Shown here: positions 1 through 9,238 of the stretch, piece after piece
How the letters are laid out: each line of letters begins with the position of its first letter
Numbering within the stretch: the stretch's first letter is position 1
DNA from: Aerococcus viridans
GTDB taxonomy: Bacteria; Bacillota; Bacilli; Lactobacillales; Aerococcaceae
Reading direction: 5' to 3'
Length of the DNA: 64,000 nt
NCBI RefSeq assembly: GCF_002871935.1
Contig: NZ_PNHQ01000004.1
Coordinates: forward strand, 1 to 64,000
The notes under the pieces: generated by a model
The model's database searches: none
What the model saw: the letters and a program-made list of their open reading frames with translations, nothing else
What the model was told of the DNA's origin: nothing
Program-made: the position numbers and the translations under genes

Positions 1-32
1 AAAAGGGCCATGCTTATCTTGTAAATAAACAT
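1..32 (-). CDS. Possible 5' end of a gene running off the left edge
   Basis: On the minus strand a strong ribosome binding site (AAAGGAGGGG) lies just before an ATG at 32, and the frame stays open to the window edge (MFIYKISMALF). Only about ten codons are visible, so no function can be given. The same bases could instead form a terminator for rbfA: GGGTCATG can pair with CATGGCCC and is followed by TTTT at the edge. The two readings cannot be separated without the neighbouring sequence. Confidence 0.3.
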   Translation of the reverse strand, partial: MFIYKISMAL

Positions 33-79
33 GACCCCTCCTTTATTAAAAACTTAATTAAAAAAATAACTGTGATTAT

Positions 80-472
80 TTATTTTTGGTCACCAACACT
101 ATTTGACACAGAACCACTTAAATTATCTGTTTGGTTCAATTGTGCTAGCAATTGATCAATATGATTACCATATTCGATTGAACGGTCACGCTCAAAGAAT
201 ATTTCTGGTGTTTTATAAATATTTAGGCGTTTACCAATTTCTGATCGGATTAATCCGCTAGATTTTTCTAAACCTTTTTGGGCTTTGTCACGTTCACTGG
301 CTAATTCACTCAATGTAGTGTAGAAAATAGTTGCTTGCTGTAAGTCACCTGTAACTTCTACATCAGTAATTGTAATACCTTCAACACGAGGGTCTTTGAC
401 AGTCTTTCTCAAGATGTCATTAACTTCACGAAGTATTTCTTGACTTACACGTTCAGCTCTAAATTTTGCCAT
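80..472 (-). CDS. rbfA: Ribosome-binding factor A
   Basis: RbfA is a small KH-fold protein that binds the 30S subunit during late maturation of 16S rRNA. The 130-residue product has the family's usual length and pattern: an N-terminal helix (RAERVSQEILREV), the DPRVEGITITDVEVTGDL core, and a C-terminal KRLNIYKTPEIFFERDRSIEYG segment. The last 20 or so residues are a polar tail. A GAGGTG ribosome binding site lies 8 to 9 bases before the ATG. It follows infB by 15 bases, as last visible gene of the rimP-nusA-ylxR-ylxQ-infB-rbfA operon. Confidence 0.95.
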   Translation of the reverse strand: MAKFRAERVSQEILREVNDILRKTVKDPRVEGITITDVEVTGDLQQATIFYTTLSELASERDKAQKGLEKSSGLIRSEIGKRLNIYKTPEIFFERDRSIEYGNHIDQLLAQLNQTDNLSGSVSNSVGDQK

Positions 473-487
473 TGTGCTTCACCTCAT

Positions 488-2707
488 TTATTTTTTAACT
501 TCAACCATGCGATATGCTTCAATCTCATCGTCAACTTTAATATCGTTGTAGTTTTCAATTGTAAGACCTAATTCGAAACCACGAGTTACTTCTTTTACAT
601 CATCTTTAAAACGACGCAATGAAGCTAATTGACCATCATAGATGACAATTGAATCACGAATAACACGTACTTTTGAATTACGGTAAATAGTACCATCTAA
701 TACGTAACCACCAACGATTGTCCCCACTTTAGAAACATTGTATGTTTCACGAACTTGTACTGTACCCGTTACTTCTTCCGTAAATTCTGGGTCTAACATA
801 CCAGTCATAGCTGATTCTACATCATTAATCGCATCGTAAATAATATTATATAGACGCAATTCTACTTCATCTGCATCTGCTTGTGCTTTAGCTAGCGGTG
901 TAGGACGCACGTTGAAACCAATGATTAAAGCTTGTGACGCTTGACCTAAAGTAACATCACTCTCGTTAATAGCACCAACTGCTTGGTGAACAATATTTAC
1001 TTTAACACCTTCAACTTCAATTTTTTTCAAGCTTCCAGCCAATGCTTCAACAGACCCTTGCACATCACCTTTAATGATAACATTTACAGACTTCAATTCA
1101 CCTTCTTGTAGCGTTTCGAATAAGTTATCAAGCGTTACGGCTTGGTTGGCTTGACGGCGTTGTTGTAATGCACGACTAGCACGTTCTTCACCAACTGCAC
1201 GGGCAGTTTTTTCATCATCAAATGCTACAAATCGGTCACCAGCTTGTGGTGATTCTTGCAAACCAGTGATTTCTACTGGTGTAGATGGCCCCGCTTGTTT
1301 AATACGACGACCAGTATCATTAGTCATTACACGTACACGTCCATGGGTATCTCCAACAACGATTGGATCTCCAACTCGTAGCGTACCTTCTTGGACTAAT
1401 AGGGTTGCAATAGCCCCTTTAGACGAGTCAAGACGGGCTTCAATCACAGAACCTAAAGCTAAACGATTAGGTGCGGCTTTATATTCTTCAACATCAGCAA
1501 CTAATAAGACCATTTCTAATAAGTCACTTACATTTTGTCCAAATTTAGCAGAGATGTTCACAAAGATTGTGTCCCCACCCCATTCTTCAGAAACTAGACC
1601 ATATTCAGTTAGTTCTTGCATTACGCGATTAGGATTAGCTGTAGGTTTATCAATCTTGTTTACTGCAACGATGATAGGCACACCAGCTGCTTTTGCATGG
1701 TTAATCGCTTCAACGGTTTGTGGCATAACACCATCATCAGCAGCGACAACTAGTATAACGATATCTGTTACATCAGCACCACGTGCACGCATTGTCGTAA
1801 ATGCTGCATGTCCTGGTGTATCTAGGAAAGTGATTAAACGATCGTTTTCACGTACTTGGTAGGCACCAATATGTTGAGTAATACCACCTGCTTCACCATC
1901 AACAACTTGAGCGTTACGTAAGTAATCAAGTAAAGTTGTTTTACCATGGTCGACGTGCCCCATGATTGTAACAACTGCAGGACGAGTTTCCAATTCTTCT
2001 TCGTCTGCATTCTTAGCATCTTCAAAGTAATGATCGAAATCTGCTTGATCAACGATTACTTTCTCTTCAGCTACCACACCATACTCGTCTAGAATCAATT
2101 CAATCGCATCTTTATCCAACGCTTGGTTTTGTGTAGCTGGTACACCCATCAAGAATAGTTTTTTGATAATCTCAGCTGGCTCACGGTGAATCTTTTTAGC
2201 AATATCTGCAACAGTCATACCTTCAGAATATTCCACTTTTTCTGGTAGTGGCTTATTTTTTCTTTGTGGTACCGGGTTACCTTGAGGACGATTTTGGTCA
2301 TTGTTAAAACGACCTTTCTTCCCTTTCTTGCCTTTTCCTTTAAATCCGCCGTTTTTATTATTCTTGTTATTTTTAGAATTATTTTTTTGATTATTCATAT
2401 TTTTATTCTCTTTTGCTGGGTTGTTGCGATTTTGTGACTTGTTTTGCTGCTGTTTTTGGTTAGCATTTGCTTTATCAGTACCTTTAGCAACAGGCTTTTC
2501 TGCAGCTTTTTTAAATGGTTGATTTTTATGTTCATCTTTTGCTGCTGATTTATTTGCAAAGCTACTTTTCAGCTTATTCACTTCGTCTTCAGTCATTGAT
2601 GCCATATGGCTTGAATATTCAAAACCTGCACTTTCTGCAGCTTTCAATAACTCTTTACTTGATACGCCAATTTCCTTAGCAACTTCGTAGACACGTTTTT
2701 TTGACAT
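488..2707 (-). CDS. infB: Translation initiation factor IF-2
   Basis: IF-2 is the GTPase that places initiator fMet-tRNA in the ribosomal P site and promotes subunit joining. The 739-residue protein has an N-terminal IF2_N helix domain (about 1-50), a Lys/Asn/Gln-rich low-complexity linker (about 60-150), a second IF2_N segment (about 160-215), then the G domain with GHVDHGKT at 250-257, DTPGH at 296-300 and NKID near 350, followed by domains II, III and IV. Its start is supported by a GGAAGGTGATGAC ribosome binding site. The asparagine-rich linker is a variable part of the family. It lies downstream of ylxQ in the same operon and is followed closely by rbfA. Confidence 0.97.
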   Translation of the reverse strand: MSKKRVYEVAKEIGVSSKELLKAAESAGFEYSSHMASMTEDEVNKLKSSFANKSAAKDEHKNQPFKKAAEKPVAKGTDKANANQKQQQNKSQNRNNPAKENKNMNNQKNNSKNNKNNKNGGFKGKGKKGKKGRFNNDQNRPQGNPVPQRKNKPLPEKVEYSEGMTVADIAKKIHREPAEIIKKLFLMGVPATQNQALDKDAIELILDEYGVVAEEKVIVDQADFDHYFEDAKNADEEELETRPAVVTIMGHVDHGKTTLLDYLRNAQVVDGEAGGITQHIGAYQVRENDRLITFLDTPGHAAFTTMRARGADVTDIVILVVAADDGVMPQTVEAINHAKAAGVPIIVAVNKIDKPTANPNRVMQELTEYGLVSEEWGGDTIFVNISAKFGQNVSDLLEMVLLVADVEEYKAAPNRLALGSVIEARLDSSKGAIATLLVQEGTLRVGDPIVVGDTHGRVRVMTNDTGRRIKQAGPSTPVEITGLQESPQAGDRFVAFDDEKTARAVGEERASRALQQRRQANQAVTLDNLFETLQEGELKSVNVIIKGDVQGSVEALAGSLKKIEVEGVKVNIVHQAVGAINESDVTLGQASQALIIGFNVRPTPLAKAQADADEVELRLYNIIYDAINDVESAMTGMLDPEFTEEVTGTVQVRETYNVSKVGTIVGGYVLDGTIYRNSKVRVIRDSIVIYDGQLASLRRFKDDVKEVTRGFELGLTIENYNDIKVDDEIEAYRMVEVKK

Positions 2708-2787
2708 GTCATCACCTTCCTTATTCTACTAATCTCTCATACTTTTTACTCTCCTATTTGATGTAAAAATATACGTAAAATTCTAAT

Positions 2788-3075
2788 TTATTTTTTAAAG
2801 CTCTTTACAAATCCTTGGTCCAAGAAAGCAATCATTGACCTCTTTTTACCAAGCGCACTGGAAATTTCTTCTGTTGTAAACATTTGAATACATTCCACTT
2901 CATAAAAAGCACATTTGTTCTCTATGCTCTTCTTAGTTTGCTCGCTAACATCGGATGCAAAGACAACTAGTATAGCTGTTCCTTGTTGAATTGTTTTCAT
3001 AACAGTTTCTGTACCTGAAACAAGTTTACTTGCTGTCTGAGCTAATCCTAATAGTTTTAACTTATTATTGTTCAT
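2788..3075 (-). CDS. ylxQ: L7Ae-family ribosome-associated protein YlxQ
   Basis: A 95-residue protein of the L7Ae/L30e/Gadd45 family that binds RNA, probably kink-turns, and is encoded in nusA-infB operons of Firmicutes. I chose the internal ATG at 3075 (MNNNKLKLLGLAQTASKLVSG), because family members begin directly with the NKxLxLLGLA segment; a longer frame starts at 3114 but adds a tail that lies wholly inside ylxR. With this start the gene overlaps the ylxR stop by 11 bases, which suggests translational coupling. The exact role is not settled in the literature I know; binding to 23S rRNA or RNase P RNA has been discussed for homologues. Confidence 0.88.
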   Translation of the reverse strand: MNNNKLKLLGLAQTASKLVSGTETVMKTIQQGTAILVVFASDVSEQTKKSIENKCAFYEVECIQMFTTEEISSALGKKRSMIAFLDQGFVKSFKK

Positions 3076-3364
3076 TTTCAAAAAGCTCTTTTCTGGCTTT
3101 TTGATGTGCAACATAAGCTTTCAATTCACTATAAAAGTCATCCGAAATGGTGACATTTAAGTGTCTATCTAACAAATGTTTATCCCAAGCCTTTTGCACA
3201 ACTTCAGGATCTAGTGATACATAAGCACCACGCCCATTTTTCTTTCCTGTTGGATCAATTTCAACGATACCTTCAGGATTACGAACAATTCTAATTAATT
3301 CTTTTTTAGGAAAACTTTCATTCGTCACAACACATTTTCGCATAGGAACTTTCCGCTGTTTCAT
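3065..3364 (-). CDS. ylxR: YlxR family RNA-binding protein / RNase P modulator (RnpM-like)
   Basis: Small basic protein with the YlxR signature: KVPMRKCVVTNESFPKKELIRIVRNPEG near the start and GRGAYV in the middle. Homologues bind RNA; the Bacillus protein has been reported to bind RNase P RNA. The start at 3364 (MKQRKVPMRKC) is preferred because AGGTGG lies seven bases upstream, whereas the alternative GTG at 3376 would place that site inside the gene. It follows nusA by about 18 bases and overlaps ylxQ. Confidence 0.9.
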   Translation of the reverse strand: MKQRKVPMRKCVVTNESFPKKELIRIVRNPEGIVEIDPTGKKNGRGAYVSLDPEVVQKAWDKHLLDRHLNVTISDDFYSELKAYVAHQKARKELFENEQ

Positions 3365-3382
3365 GTTTGATCCCACCTAATC

Positions 3383-4708
3383 TTAGCCTTCTTCGTTTAA
3401 ACGTTCTTGTTGATCTATATCTTCTTCCCCGATTAAACCATCATTATTTAATTCAACATCATCAACTTGACTTTCAAAAGTCTCAGCGTCAACATTGCCC
3501 TCATTCACATCGGCTGCAATTATCAAATCTGCTTCATCCATTGGTTCAGTGCCTTCTGTTACTGTATCATATTCTTCTATAGATTCGATATCTTCGGCTA
3601 AGATTGGTTCTACATCTTCATCTACTAATTCTTTTTCAGCAAAACGTTCTGCATATTCCTCTGTTTGTACATAAGCAGCGAAGTCAGCTTCTGATTTGAT
3701 ATCAATTTTGTGATTCGTTAATTTAGCAGCTAGACGCGCATTTTGACCACGTTTGCCAATTGCTAGTGATAAGTGGTTTTCTGGTACTACTACCACACAA
3801 GATGTTTCACCTGGTACAAAGTGTACAGATAATACATCCGCTGGGTTCAAGGCATTTGAAATAAATGTCGCCATGTCATCAGACCATTGAACAATATCCA
3901 TGTTTTCACCTTTTAGCTCATCCACAATTCGTTGTACACGAGAACCACGTGGACCCACGCAGGTACCAACGGCATCAATATTTGTATCATTTGAAACGAC
4001 TGCTACTTTAGAACGGTCACCAGCTTCACGTGCGATAGCTTTAATTTCAACTGTGCCATCGAAAATTTCTGGTACCTCTTGTTCAAATAATCGTTTTAGA
4101 AGGCTTGGATGGCTACGAGAGACATATACTTGAGGTCCTTTAGTTGTGTTTTCTACACGTTCAACATAAACCTGTACACGTTCATGTGGTTGGAAAGTTT
4201 CATTGGGAATTTGACCTTCCGGTGAGATAACTGCTTCAATCTTTCCTAAGCTTACATATACATAACGGCGGTCTTGACGTTCAACTATACCAGTTAAAAT
4301 GTCATCTTCATAATCAATATATTCATTATAGATGATCGAACGTTCAGCTTCACGAACACGTTGCATAATGACTTGTTTTGCAGTTTGCGCAGCAATACGA
4401 CCAAAATCTTTTGGTGTTACTTCAAATTTGATCTTGTCACCAATTTCATAGGCTTTGTTTAAGTCATGAGCATCTTGTAAAGATACTTCAAGTTGTGAGT
4501 CCATCACTAAATCTACGACTTCTTTCACTGCGAATACTTTAATGTCACCTTTTTTTGCATCGAAGTTTACTTCAACGTTTTGTGCTTGTTGATAGTTGCG
4601 TTTATAAGCTGAAACTAAAGCAGCCTCTAAAGCGTCCAGAATAACTTCTTTTGAAATGCCTTTTTCATCCTCAAGCGCTTCGAAGGCTCTTAACATCTCT
4701 TTACTCAT
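3383..4708 (-). CDS. nusA: Transcription termination/antitermination factor NusA
   Basis: NusA binds RNA polymerase at the RNA exit channel and stimulates pausing and intrinsic termination. The 441 residues contain an N-terminal polymerase-binding domain (about 1-125), an S1 domain (about 130-200, with GIVERQDRRYVYVSLG), and two KH domains (about 205-345, with GTCVGPRGSRVQ and AIGKRGQNARLAAKLT). The last 95 or so residues are a strongly acidic extension (many Glu and Asp), longer than the roughly 370-residue Bacillus protein and common in Lactobacillales. It follows rimP by 30 bases. The leader terminator upstream of rimP suggests autoregulation as known in Bacillus subtilis. Confidence 0.96.
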   Translation of the reverse strand: MSKEMLRAFEALEDEKGISKEVILDALEAALVSAYKRNYQQAQNVEVNFDAKKGDIKVFAVKEVVDLVMDSQLEVSLQDAHDLNKAYEIGDKIKFEVTPKDFGRIAAQTAKQVIMQRVREAERSIIYNEYIDYEDDILTGIVERQDRRYVYVSLGKIEAVISPEGQIPNETFQPHERVQVYVERVENTTKGPQVYVSRSHPSLLKRLFEQEVPEIFDGTVEIKAIAREAGDRSKVAVVSNDTNIDAVGTCVGPRGSRVQRIVDELKGENMDIVQWSDDMATFISNALNPADVLSVHFVPGETSCVVVVPENHLSLAIGKRGQNARLAAKLTNHKIDIKSEADFAAYVQTEEYAERFAEKELVDEDVEPILAEDIESIEEYDTVTEGTEPMDEADLIIAADVNEGNVDAETFESQVDDVELNNDGLIGEEDIDQQERLNEEG

Positions 4709-4738
4709 CTAAATTCCCTCTTTCAAAAATGATTAATT

Positions 4739-5215
4739 TTAAAATTCAATGGCCAATCTGATTAAGGATACATTTGTTTTATCTACTGTTACTACCACTT
4801 TACGTGTTTTATCTTTAGTTTCAATCTCATATGCATTATCTGAAACAGATAGTAGACGGCCTTGAATATTTTTTTGTCCATCAATGGCTTGATAGAATGA
4901 CAAGAATACCCATTCACCAATCGCTGCTTCAACATCAGCTTTATTCTTCAATGGGCGTTCTGCACCTGGAGAAGATACTTCAAGGTAATAAGCTTGCGGG
5001 ATTGGGTCATTCTCTAATTGATCAATCGCTTCAGAAATATGTTCACTAACTGTGACACAATCCTCTATTGCAATACCACCACCTGGTTTATCCACGTAAA
5101 TTCTTAGGAACCAAGATTTTCCTTCTTTAACAAATTCGATATCAAACAATATAAAGCCTAAGTCTTCAATAATTGGTTGAACAATTTCTTGCATTTGGTC
5201 AGTTACTTTAGCCAT
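4739..5215 (-). CDS. rimP: Ribosome maturation factor RimP
   Basis: RimP is required for maturation of the 30S subunit. The 158-residue protein has both family domains: the N-terminal one with LGFILFDIEFVKEGKSWFLRIYVDKPGGGIAIEDC and ISEAIDQ, the core YYLEVSSPGAERPLK, and a C-terminal Sm-like barrel ending in VDKTNVSLIRLAIEF. It is first gene of the operon and lies about 90 bases after a good promoter (5306-5334). Confidence 0.95.
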   Translation of the reverse strand: MAKVTDQMQEIVQPIIEDLGFILFDIEFVKEGKSWFLRIYVDKPGGGIAIEDCVTVSEHISEAIDQLENDPIPQAYYLEVSSPGAERPLKNKADVEAAIGEWVFLSFYQAIDGQKNIQGRLLSVSDNAYEIETKDKTRKVVVTVDKTNVSLIRLAIEF

Positions 5216-5253
5216 ATTTCCCCTCGCTTTTCTGATTTTAACTTACTACCATG

Positions 5254-5278
5254 AAAAAAGTGAGCGTCGCCGCTCACT
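5254..5278 (-). terminator. Intrinsic terminator in the rimP-nusA leader (probable attenuator)
   Basis: On the minus strand an 8-bp perfect stem (AGTGAGCG with CGCTCACT, loop of 4) is followed by TTTTTT. It lies between the promoter at 5306-5334 and the rimP start at 5215, so the operon must be transcribed through it. It can also end readthrough from the DUF1538/P-II genes upstream. A NusA-dependent leader terminator that gives NusA autoregulation is known for the equivalent B. subtilis operon; the same role here is inference. Confidence 0.75.
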
Positions 5279-5305
5279 CCATCACTGTCTTCTTTCTACT
5301 TAAAC

Positions 5306-5334
5306 AGTATAGCATATACAAATTTGATAAGCAA
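5306..5334 (-). promoter_or_regulatory. Sigma-A-type promoter of the rimP-nusA-infB operon
   Basis: Reading the minus strand: TTGCTT, a 17-base spacer, then TATACT. The start site would fall near 5299, about 20 bases before the leader hairpin. Confidence 0.75.
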
Positions 5335-5357
5335 TAATTGTTGCTACTGTGCGATTT

Positions 5358-6011
5358 TTACAGATTTTGCACTAAACCTGTTACTTGATTTACTGGAATT
5401 GAAAAGATAACCCCACTACCTGGTTTATCTAATCCCATCGCAGCATGTATATTTTCAGAAACAGGTTTAACCTTTTCAGACTCAACAACTAAAAGGACGA
5501 TTTCTTTTTCAGGTTGAATTTCAATGTTGAAAAGTTTAGAAATCTCAGTGGTACCTGTCCCTCTACCATGAAGAATTGTCGCACCTTTAGCGCCTTCATT
5601 ACGAGCTGCCACTACGACATCGTCTCCTGAATCGCGGTCAACGATTGTTACTAATAATTGATATTCACCCATATTTCCACCTTCTTTTTCAAATGCTCGA
5701 TTAAACACATGACTACCGTACACGCTTGAAGTATCAGCAGAAAACAAGATACCCAAACCTTTTTTATCTAATTTCATTTTCTCAGTAATCTTTTCATGAA
5801 TTATTTTTTCGTATTCCTTAGGGGCTAATGTAATCATCATCTCTTTCTTTGATTCATCCAAACCCATTAAATTAAGAAATTTATTTGGAATGGTGCCCTC
5901 ACATAAGACCAATGTTCCGCCACCAGTACCATGTTGTTTAGCGATTTTTAGTACCTTCTGTCCAATACCATGGTTGACAATTGCAAAAAATGCCACTGAT
6001 TCTACAGTCAT
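5358..6011 (-). CDS. Tandem P-II-like signalling protein paired with DUF1538
   Basis: The protein of about 217 residues looks like two P-II-type (GlnB-fold) halves: residues about 5-100, starting FFAIVNHGIGQKVLKIAKQHG, and about 115-215, starting YQLLVTIVDRDSGDDVVVAARNEGAKGATILHGRG. Both halves carry the helix plus glycine-rich turn typical of P-II nucleotide-binding sites (GTGGGTLVLCEG and GAKGATILHGRGTG). I infer that it senses nucleotides or a small effector for the DUF1538 membrane protein encoded just upstream, with which it is coupled through a TGATG stop-start overlap. ATG 6011 is preferred to the TTG one codon earlier. The function of this pair is not known to me. Confidence 0.75.
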   Translation of the reverse strand: MTVESVAFFAIVNHGIGQKVLKIAKQHGTGGGTLVLCEGTIPNKFLNLMGLDESKKEMMITLAPKEYEKIIHEKITEKMKLDKKGLGILFSADTSSVYGSHVFNRAFEKEGGNMGEYQLLVTIVDRDSGDDVVVAARNEGAKGATILHGRGTGTTEISKLFNIEIQPEKEIVLLVVESEKVKPVSENIHAAMGLDKPGSGVIFSIPVNQVTGLVQNL

Positions 6012-7495
6012 CAATTAACCCCCTCATTCACTGTTTTTTTATCTTTAACACGTAGTTTGTAAATTAATCCTAGAATCTGAACCATTAACACTGGTGTCAT
6101 TGCTACCATCGCAATGATACCAAATCCATCTATTAAGACATCTGCTTGTGGTAACGTAGCGGCCACTCCTTGAGCAAAGGCTAAAATGAAAGTTGCCGTC
6201 ATTGGACCAGATGCGACCCCACCAGCATCAAAGGCGATACCTGTGAATAGGTTAGGTACATAGAAGCTTAATAGTATAGATAAGCCAAATCCTGGTAATA
6301 AGAAGTGCCATAATTCAACGCCAGGGACCATAATACGAACCATTGACATTGTAACAGCTAAACCTACACCAATCGATAAGGAAAATAATAACAACTTATT
6401 AGGGATATGTCCACCAGTTACATCTTCAACTTGGTCACCAAGAACATGTACGGCTGGCTCAGCTAGGACAACCACCAGTCCCATAACCAAACCTAACCAC
6501 GGCAATAAAGCTTCATGATTTGTTGCTAATTCAGTAGCTAGGTAACGTCCCATATCCATAAATCCTTGGTTAACTCCAATTAGGAAGAAAGTCAACCCAA
6601 TCAATACATATATTATCCCAATAGCAATACGACGAAGACCATGTTTATTTATCCTTCTGTGGAAATAAAACATAATGATGAATAAAATTAAAATAGGCAC
6701 TAACGATACAATTGATTCTTGAAGTGTATGCCCTAGATTTTCTATAAATGGACTTAGGATACCATCTGTATACTGGTAAGCTTCATTATTACTTTGGAAT
6801 GTGGATGTTTGTATTAATGACATGATTAGTACCGCTAAAATTGGCCCGGTTGACATGGCACCCACTAGACCAAAGGAATCATCTTCTGCTCCTTTACCAC
6901 CTTTTTTAGCTGATACACTGGTACTAAGAGCTAAAACAAATGGGGTGGTTAAAGCCCCTGTTGTTGCACCTGAGGCATCAAACGACATAGCTAGGAATGT
7001 TGAATCTGCAAAAAATGATAATAAAGCAATCAAGCCATAGACGATTAAGAAGAACCATTTTAACGCAACGTTCTTCATTACGCGGTAAACACCTAAGGAA
7101 ATCATAACCCCCACACCTATTGATACAACGACAACAATCATTTGTGACCCTAAAATGCCACCCGTTGCATCAGAAATTTGTTGGCCTAAAATTAATAGGT
7201 CTGGTTCGGCTACGGTAATAGAGAATCCAATAAAAAAAGATAAAAGCAACACAATTAAGTGGGAATTGGAGCGAATAATTGAATCTCCCAAATAATTTCC
7301 AATTGGTGTCATACCAATATCTACCCCGAATAGAAATACGGTTAAACCTATAATTAATAAAATTGAACCGATACCAAATCTAATCATCATATCTCCGGGT
7401 ACATCGACTAATGTAAATGATAATGCGAATACAAGGATAACGATTGGTAAAACAGAAGATATTACTTCCTTAAACTTATCTAGCAATAACTGCAT
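6011..7495 (-). CDS. DUF1538 family integral membrane protein
   Basis: A 494-residue hydrophobic protein with about a dozen membrane segments and a clear internal duplication. The first half has IGLTVFLFGVDIGMTPIGNYLG and later VAEPDLLILGQQISDATGG; the second half has IGLTFFLIGVNQGFMDMGRYLA and later LAEPAVHVLGDQVEDVTGG. The repeated AEP-LG-Q-TGG signature marks DUF1538. Such a two-fold repeat suggests a transporter, but no substrate is known to me. A strong ribosome binding site (AAAAAGGAGG) precedes the ATG. It is followed without a gap by the P-II-like gene, which probably regulates it. A long inverted repeat lies in its leader (7531-7574). Confidence 0.82.
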   Translation of the reverse strand: MQLLLDKFKEVISSVLPIVILVFALSFTLVDVPGDMMIRFGIGSILLIIGLTVFLFGVDIGMTPIGNYLGDSIIRSNSHLIVLLLSFFIGFSITVAEPDLLILGQQISDATGGILGSQMIVVVVSIGVGVMISLGVYRVMKNVALKWFFLIVYGLIALLSFFADSTFLAMSFDASGATTGALTTPFVLALSTSVSAKKGGKGAEDDSFGLVGAMSTGPILAVLIMSLIQTSTFQSNNEAYQYTDGILSPFIENLGHTLQESIVSLVPILILFIIMFYFHRRINKHGLRRIAIGIIYVLIGLTFFLIGVNQGFMDMGRYLATELATNHEALLPWLGLVMGLVVVLAEPAVHVLGDQVEDVTGGHIPNKLLLFSLSIGVGLAVTMSMVRIMVPGVELWHFLLPGFGLSILLSFYVPNLFTGIAFDAGGVASGPMTATFILAFAQGVAATLPQADVLIDGFGIIAMVAMTPVLMVQILGLIYKLRVKDKKTVNEGVN

Positions 7496-7530
7496 ATAAT
7501 TCCTCCTTTTTAAATAATTAATAACAAAAA

Positions 7531-7574
7531 ATGCAACAAAAAACTTTTTTATTATAATGTATAATTTGTTGCAT
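7531..7574 (-). promoter_or_regulatory. Inverted repeat in the leader of the DUF1538 gene
   Basis: ATGCAACAAA and TTTGTTGCAT form a perfect 10-bp inverted repeat around an AT-rich core that contains a possible -10 (TATAAT on the minus strand). On that strand the second arm runs straight into a T-run, so it could be an attenuator, or a repressor site around the promoter. Confidence 0.45.
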
Positions 7575-7671
7575 ATTTAACTGTTAAATAAATGAATTCA
7601 TTTGAAAACATTAAACATAATATCATGTTAACATAATCTGAAATTGACATCAAAAATAATGCCTAAAAAAA

Positions 7672-9225
7672 GGCTCTACAATATATAGGACTGATGACTA
7701 AAAAAGTCATTGGTCCAATTTTTTTCGCAAAAAAACGAGGATTCCATTATCATTAAGTTAACGACAACTAATAGATAGGAGATCCTCGCATGAATAATTT
7801 TATCAATATTACCCTACAATTGAAAGATGAAAATATTATATTTGATACTAAAAATGTGGTTGAAGAGAAGAAATTTAATAATAGGTTATCGCTATTCTAT
7901 CATGCTAAATTGGAGGTAAATCCCCAGTACTGTCCAGCCTGCGGCTGTATAAAAGAAGGACATAACATCGTTAAAAATGGGACTAAGACCTCAAGAATTA
8001 CGTTAACAAAAGTTTCTGGCCTCCCTGCTTATCTAGTACTACGAAAACAACGTTACTACTGCAAAGAATGCGCGAGTTATTTTACAGCAAAATCAGCTGT
8101 TGTGGGTGAAAACTGCTTCATCTCGAAGCGCGTAAAGCGCATGGTTATGGACTTAGCGACAGAATCATTGACGCTAAAACATATGGCCGAAACATGCAAT
8201 ATTTCTGATCATACTGTACAGCGCGTGATTGACGGCGTTGGTGACGATCTTAAACCTAGCATATTTGATCCGTTGCCTGAACATATTGCTTTTGATGAAT
8301 TCAAGGGTGTGAAGAATACTGAAGGAAACATGAGCTTTATTTTTATTGATAACACTAGCTCACAGATCGTAGATATATTAAGTGATCGCAAAAAAGTACA
8401 TCTACGCGATTATTTCCTTGCTTATCCATTGAAGACAAGACAACGTGTTAAAACTGTGACGATGGATATGTATACGCCATATATGGAAATTGTTCAGGAG
8501 CTTTTTCCTAATGCAAAAATTATTATTGATCGTTTCCACTTAGTACAAGCATTGAATCGAGAATTAAATAAATTACGTGTAGCCGTGATGAATGAATTTA
8601 GAAATTCCGATCATAGACTTTACAATAAATATAAAAGCTACTGGCGACTATTCTTGACACCTAGAGAAAACCTAGATACATGGCATTATCAATCCTTCAA
8701 GCTTTTTGATTGGCTCACCAATACCGGTGGTATTGTCGAATATTTATTAGATAAGAATCCGATGTTAAAAGCAACCTATAACATTGTACATAACTTGCGT
8801 GAAGCACTTCAGGAGAATGATTCTGAAGCATTTCTAACCCAGCTTGCACACACTAAGCTAGCTATAATCCCTAATGGACTTAAACGAGTATTACGCACAT
8901 TTATTAAATTACAGCGCTTTATTGGTAACACCTTCAAATATAAACATCTAACGAATGGCCGTATTGAAGGTCTTAACAATAAAATTAAGGTGCTTAAACG
9001 TATTGCTTATGGATATCGGAACTTTCAAAACTTTAGAACAAGGATATTACTTACGAACAAACTATATTTAAATGGGCTCCCTATTACGCAAGCAGCCTAA
9101 GGGCTGCTTGGATATGGAGATAAATATTTATATAATGAATAATGGAAATGAATGATAAATAAAAAAACCAAGCAATCAATGATTACTTGGAAATTATTCT
9201 CATCAGTCCGATTTGACGAAGAGCC
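7672..9225 (+). mobile_element. ISL3-family insertion sequence, copy 1
   Basis: The 1,554-bp element is bounded by imperfect 26-bp terminal inverted repeats; both ends read GGCTCT at the tip and GGACTGATGA internally. It carries one transposase gene. Ends were set by comparison with the second copy at 44983-46536: identity begins and stops exactly at these points. No 8-bp target duplication is visible (TAAAAAAA on the left, GATTTTTT on the right). A hairpin with a T-run lies near the left end, and an inverted repeat at 9168-9190 is preceded by A7, so it can act as a terminator on the minus strand. The right end sits 13 bases after the stop of the neighbouring minus-strand gene. Confidence 0.93.
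7790..9100 (+). CDS. ISL3-family transposase (copy 1)
   Basis: A 436-residue DDE transposase. The N-terminus has a zinc ribbon (CPACGCIKEGH near 45 and CKEC near 88), then a helix-turn-helix region (LKHMAETCNISDHTVQRVIDG), then the DDE_Tnp_ISL3 catalytic domain with IAFDEFKGVK, VTMDMYTPYM and GRIEGLNNKIKVLKR, which carry the expected acidic residues. It is full length with no frameshift, so it may be active. It differs from copy 2 at two residues: Ala in place of Asp near residue 104 and Asn in place of His near residue 268. GATAGGAGATC precedes the ATG. Confidence 0.95.
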   Translation: MNNFINITLQLKDENIIFDTKNVVEEKKFNNRLSLFYHAKLEVNPQYCPACGCIKEGHNIVKNGTKTSRITLTKVSGLPAYLVLRKQRYYCKECASYFTAKSAVVGENCFISKRVKRMVMDLATESLTLKHMAETCNISDHTVQRVIDGVGDDLKPSIFDPLPEHIAFDEFKGVKNTEGNMSFIFIDNTSSQIVDILSDRKKVHLRDYFLAYPLKTRQRVKTVTMDMYTPYMEIVQELFPNAKIIIDRFHLVQALNRELNKLRVAVMNEFRNSDHRLYNKYKSYWRLFLTPRENLDTWHYQSFKLFDWLTNTGGIVEYLLDKNPMLKATYNIVHNLREALQENDSEAFLTQLAHTKLAIIPNGLKRVLRTFIKLQRFIGNTFKYKHLTNGRIEGLNNKIKVLKRIAYGYRNFQNFRTRILLTNKLYLNGLPITQAA

Positions 9226-9238
9226 GATTTTTTAATGA

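Noticed and set aside
1266..1862. 198-codon plus-strand frame inside infB
   Set aside because: It is antisense to the well-supported IF-2 G domain and shows no family features.
7664..9233. Target duplication of ISL3 copy 1
   Set aside because: The flanking 8-mers TAAAAAAA and GATTTTTT are only both AT-rich and are not direct repeats.
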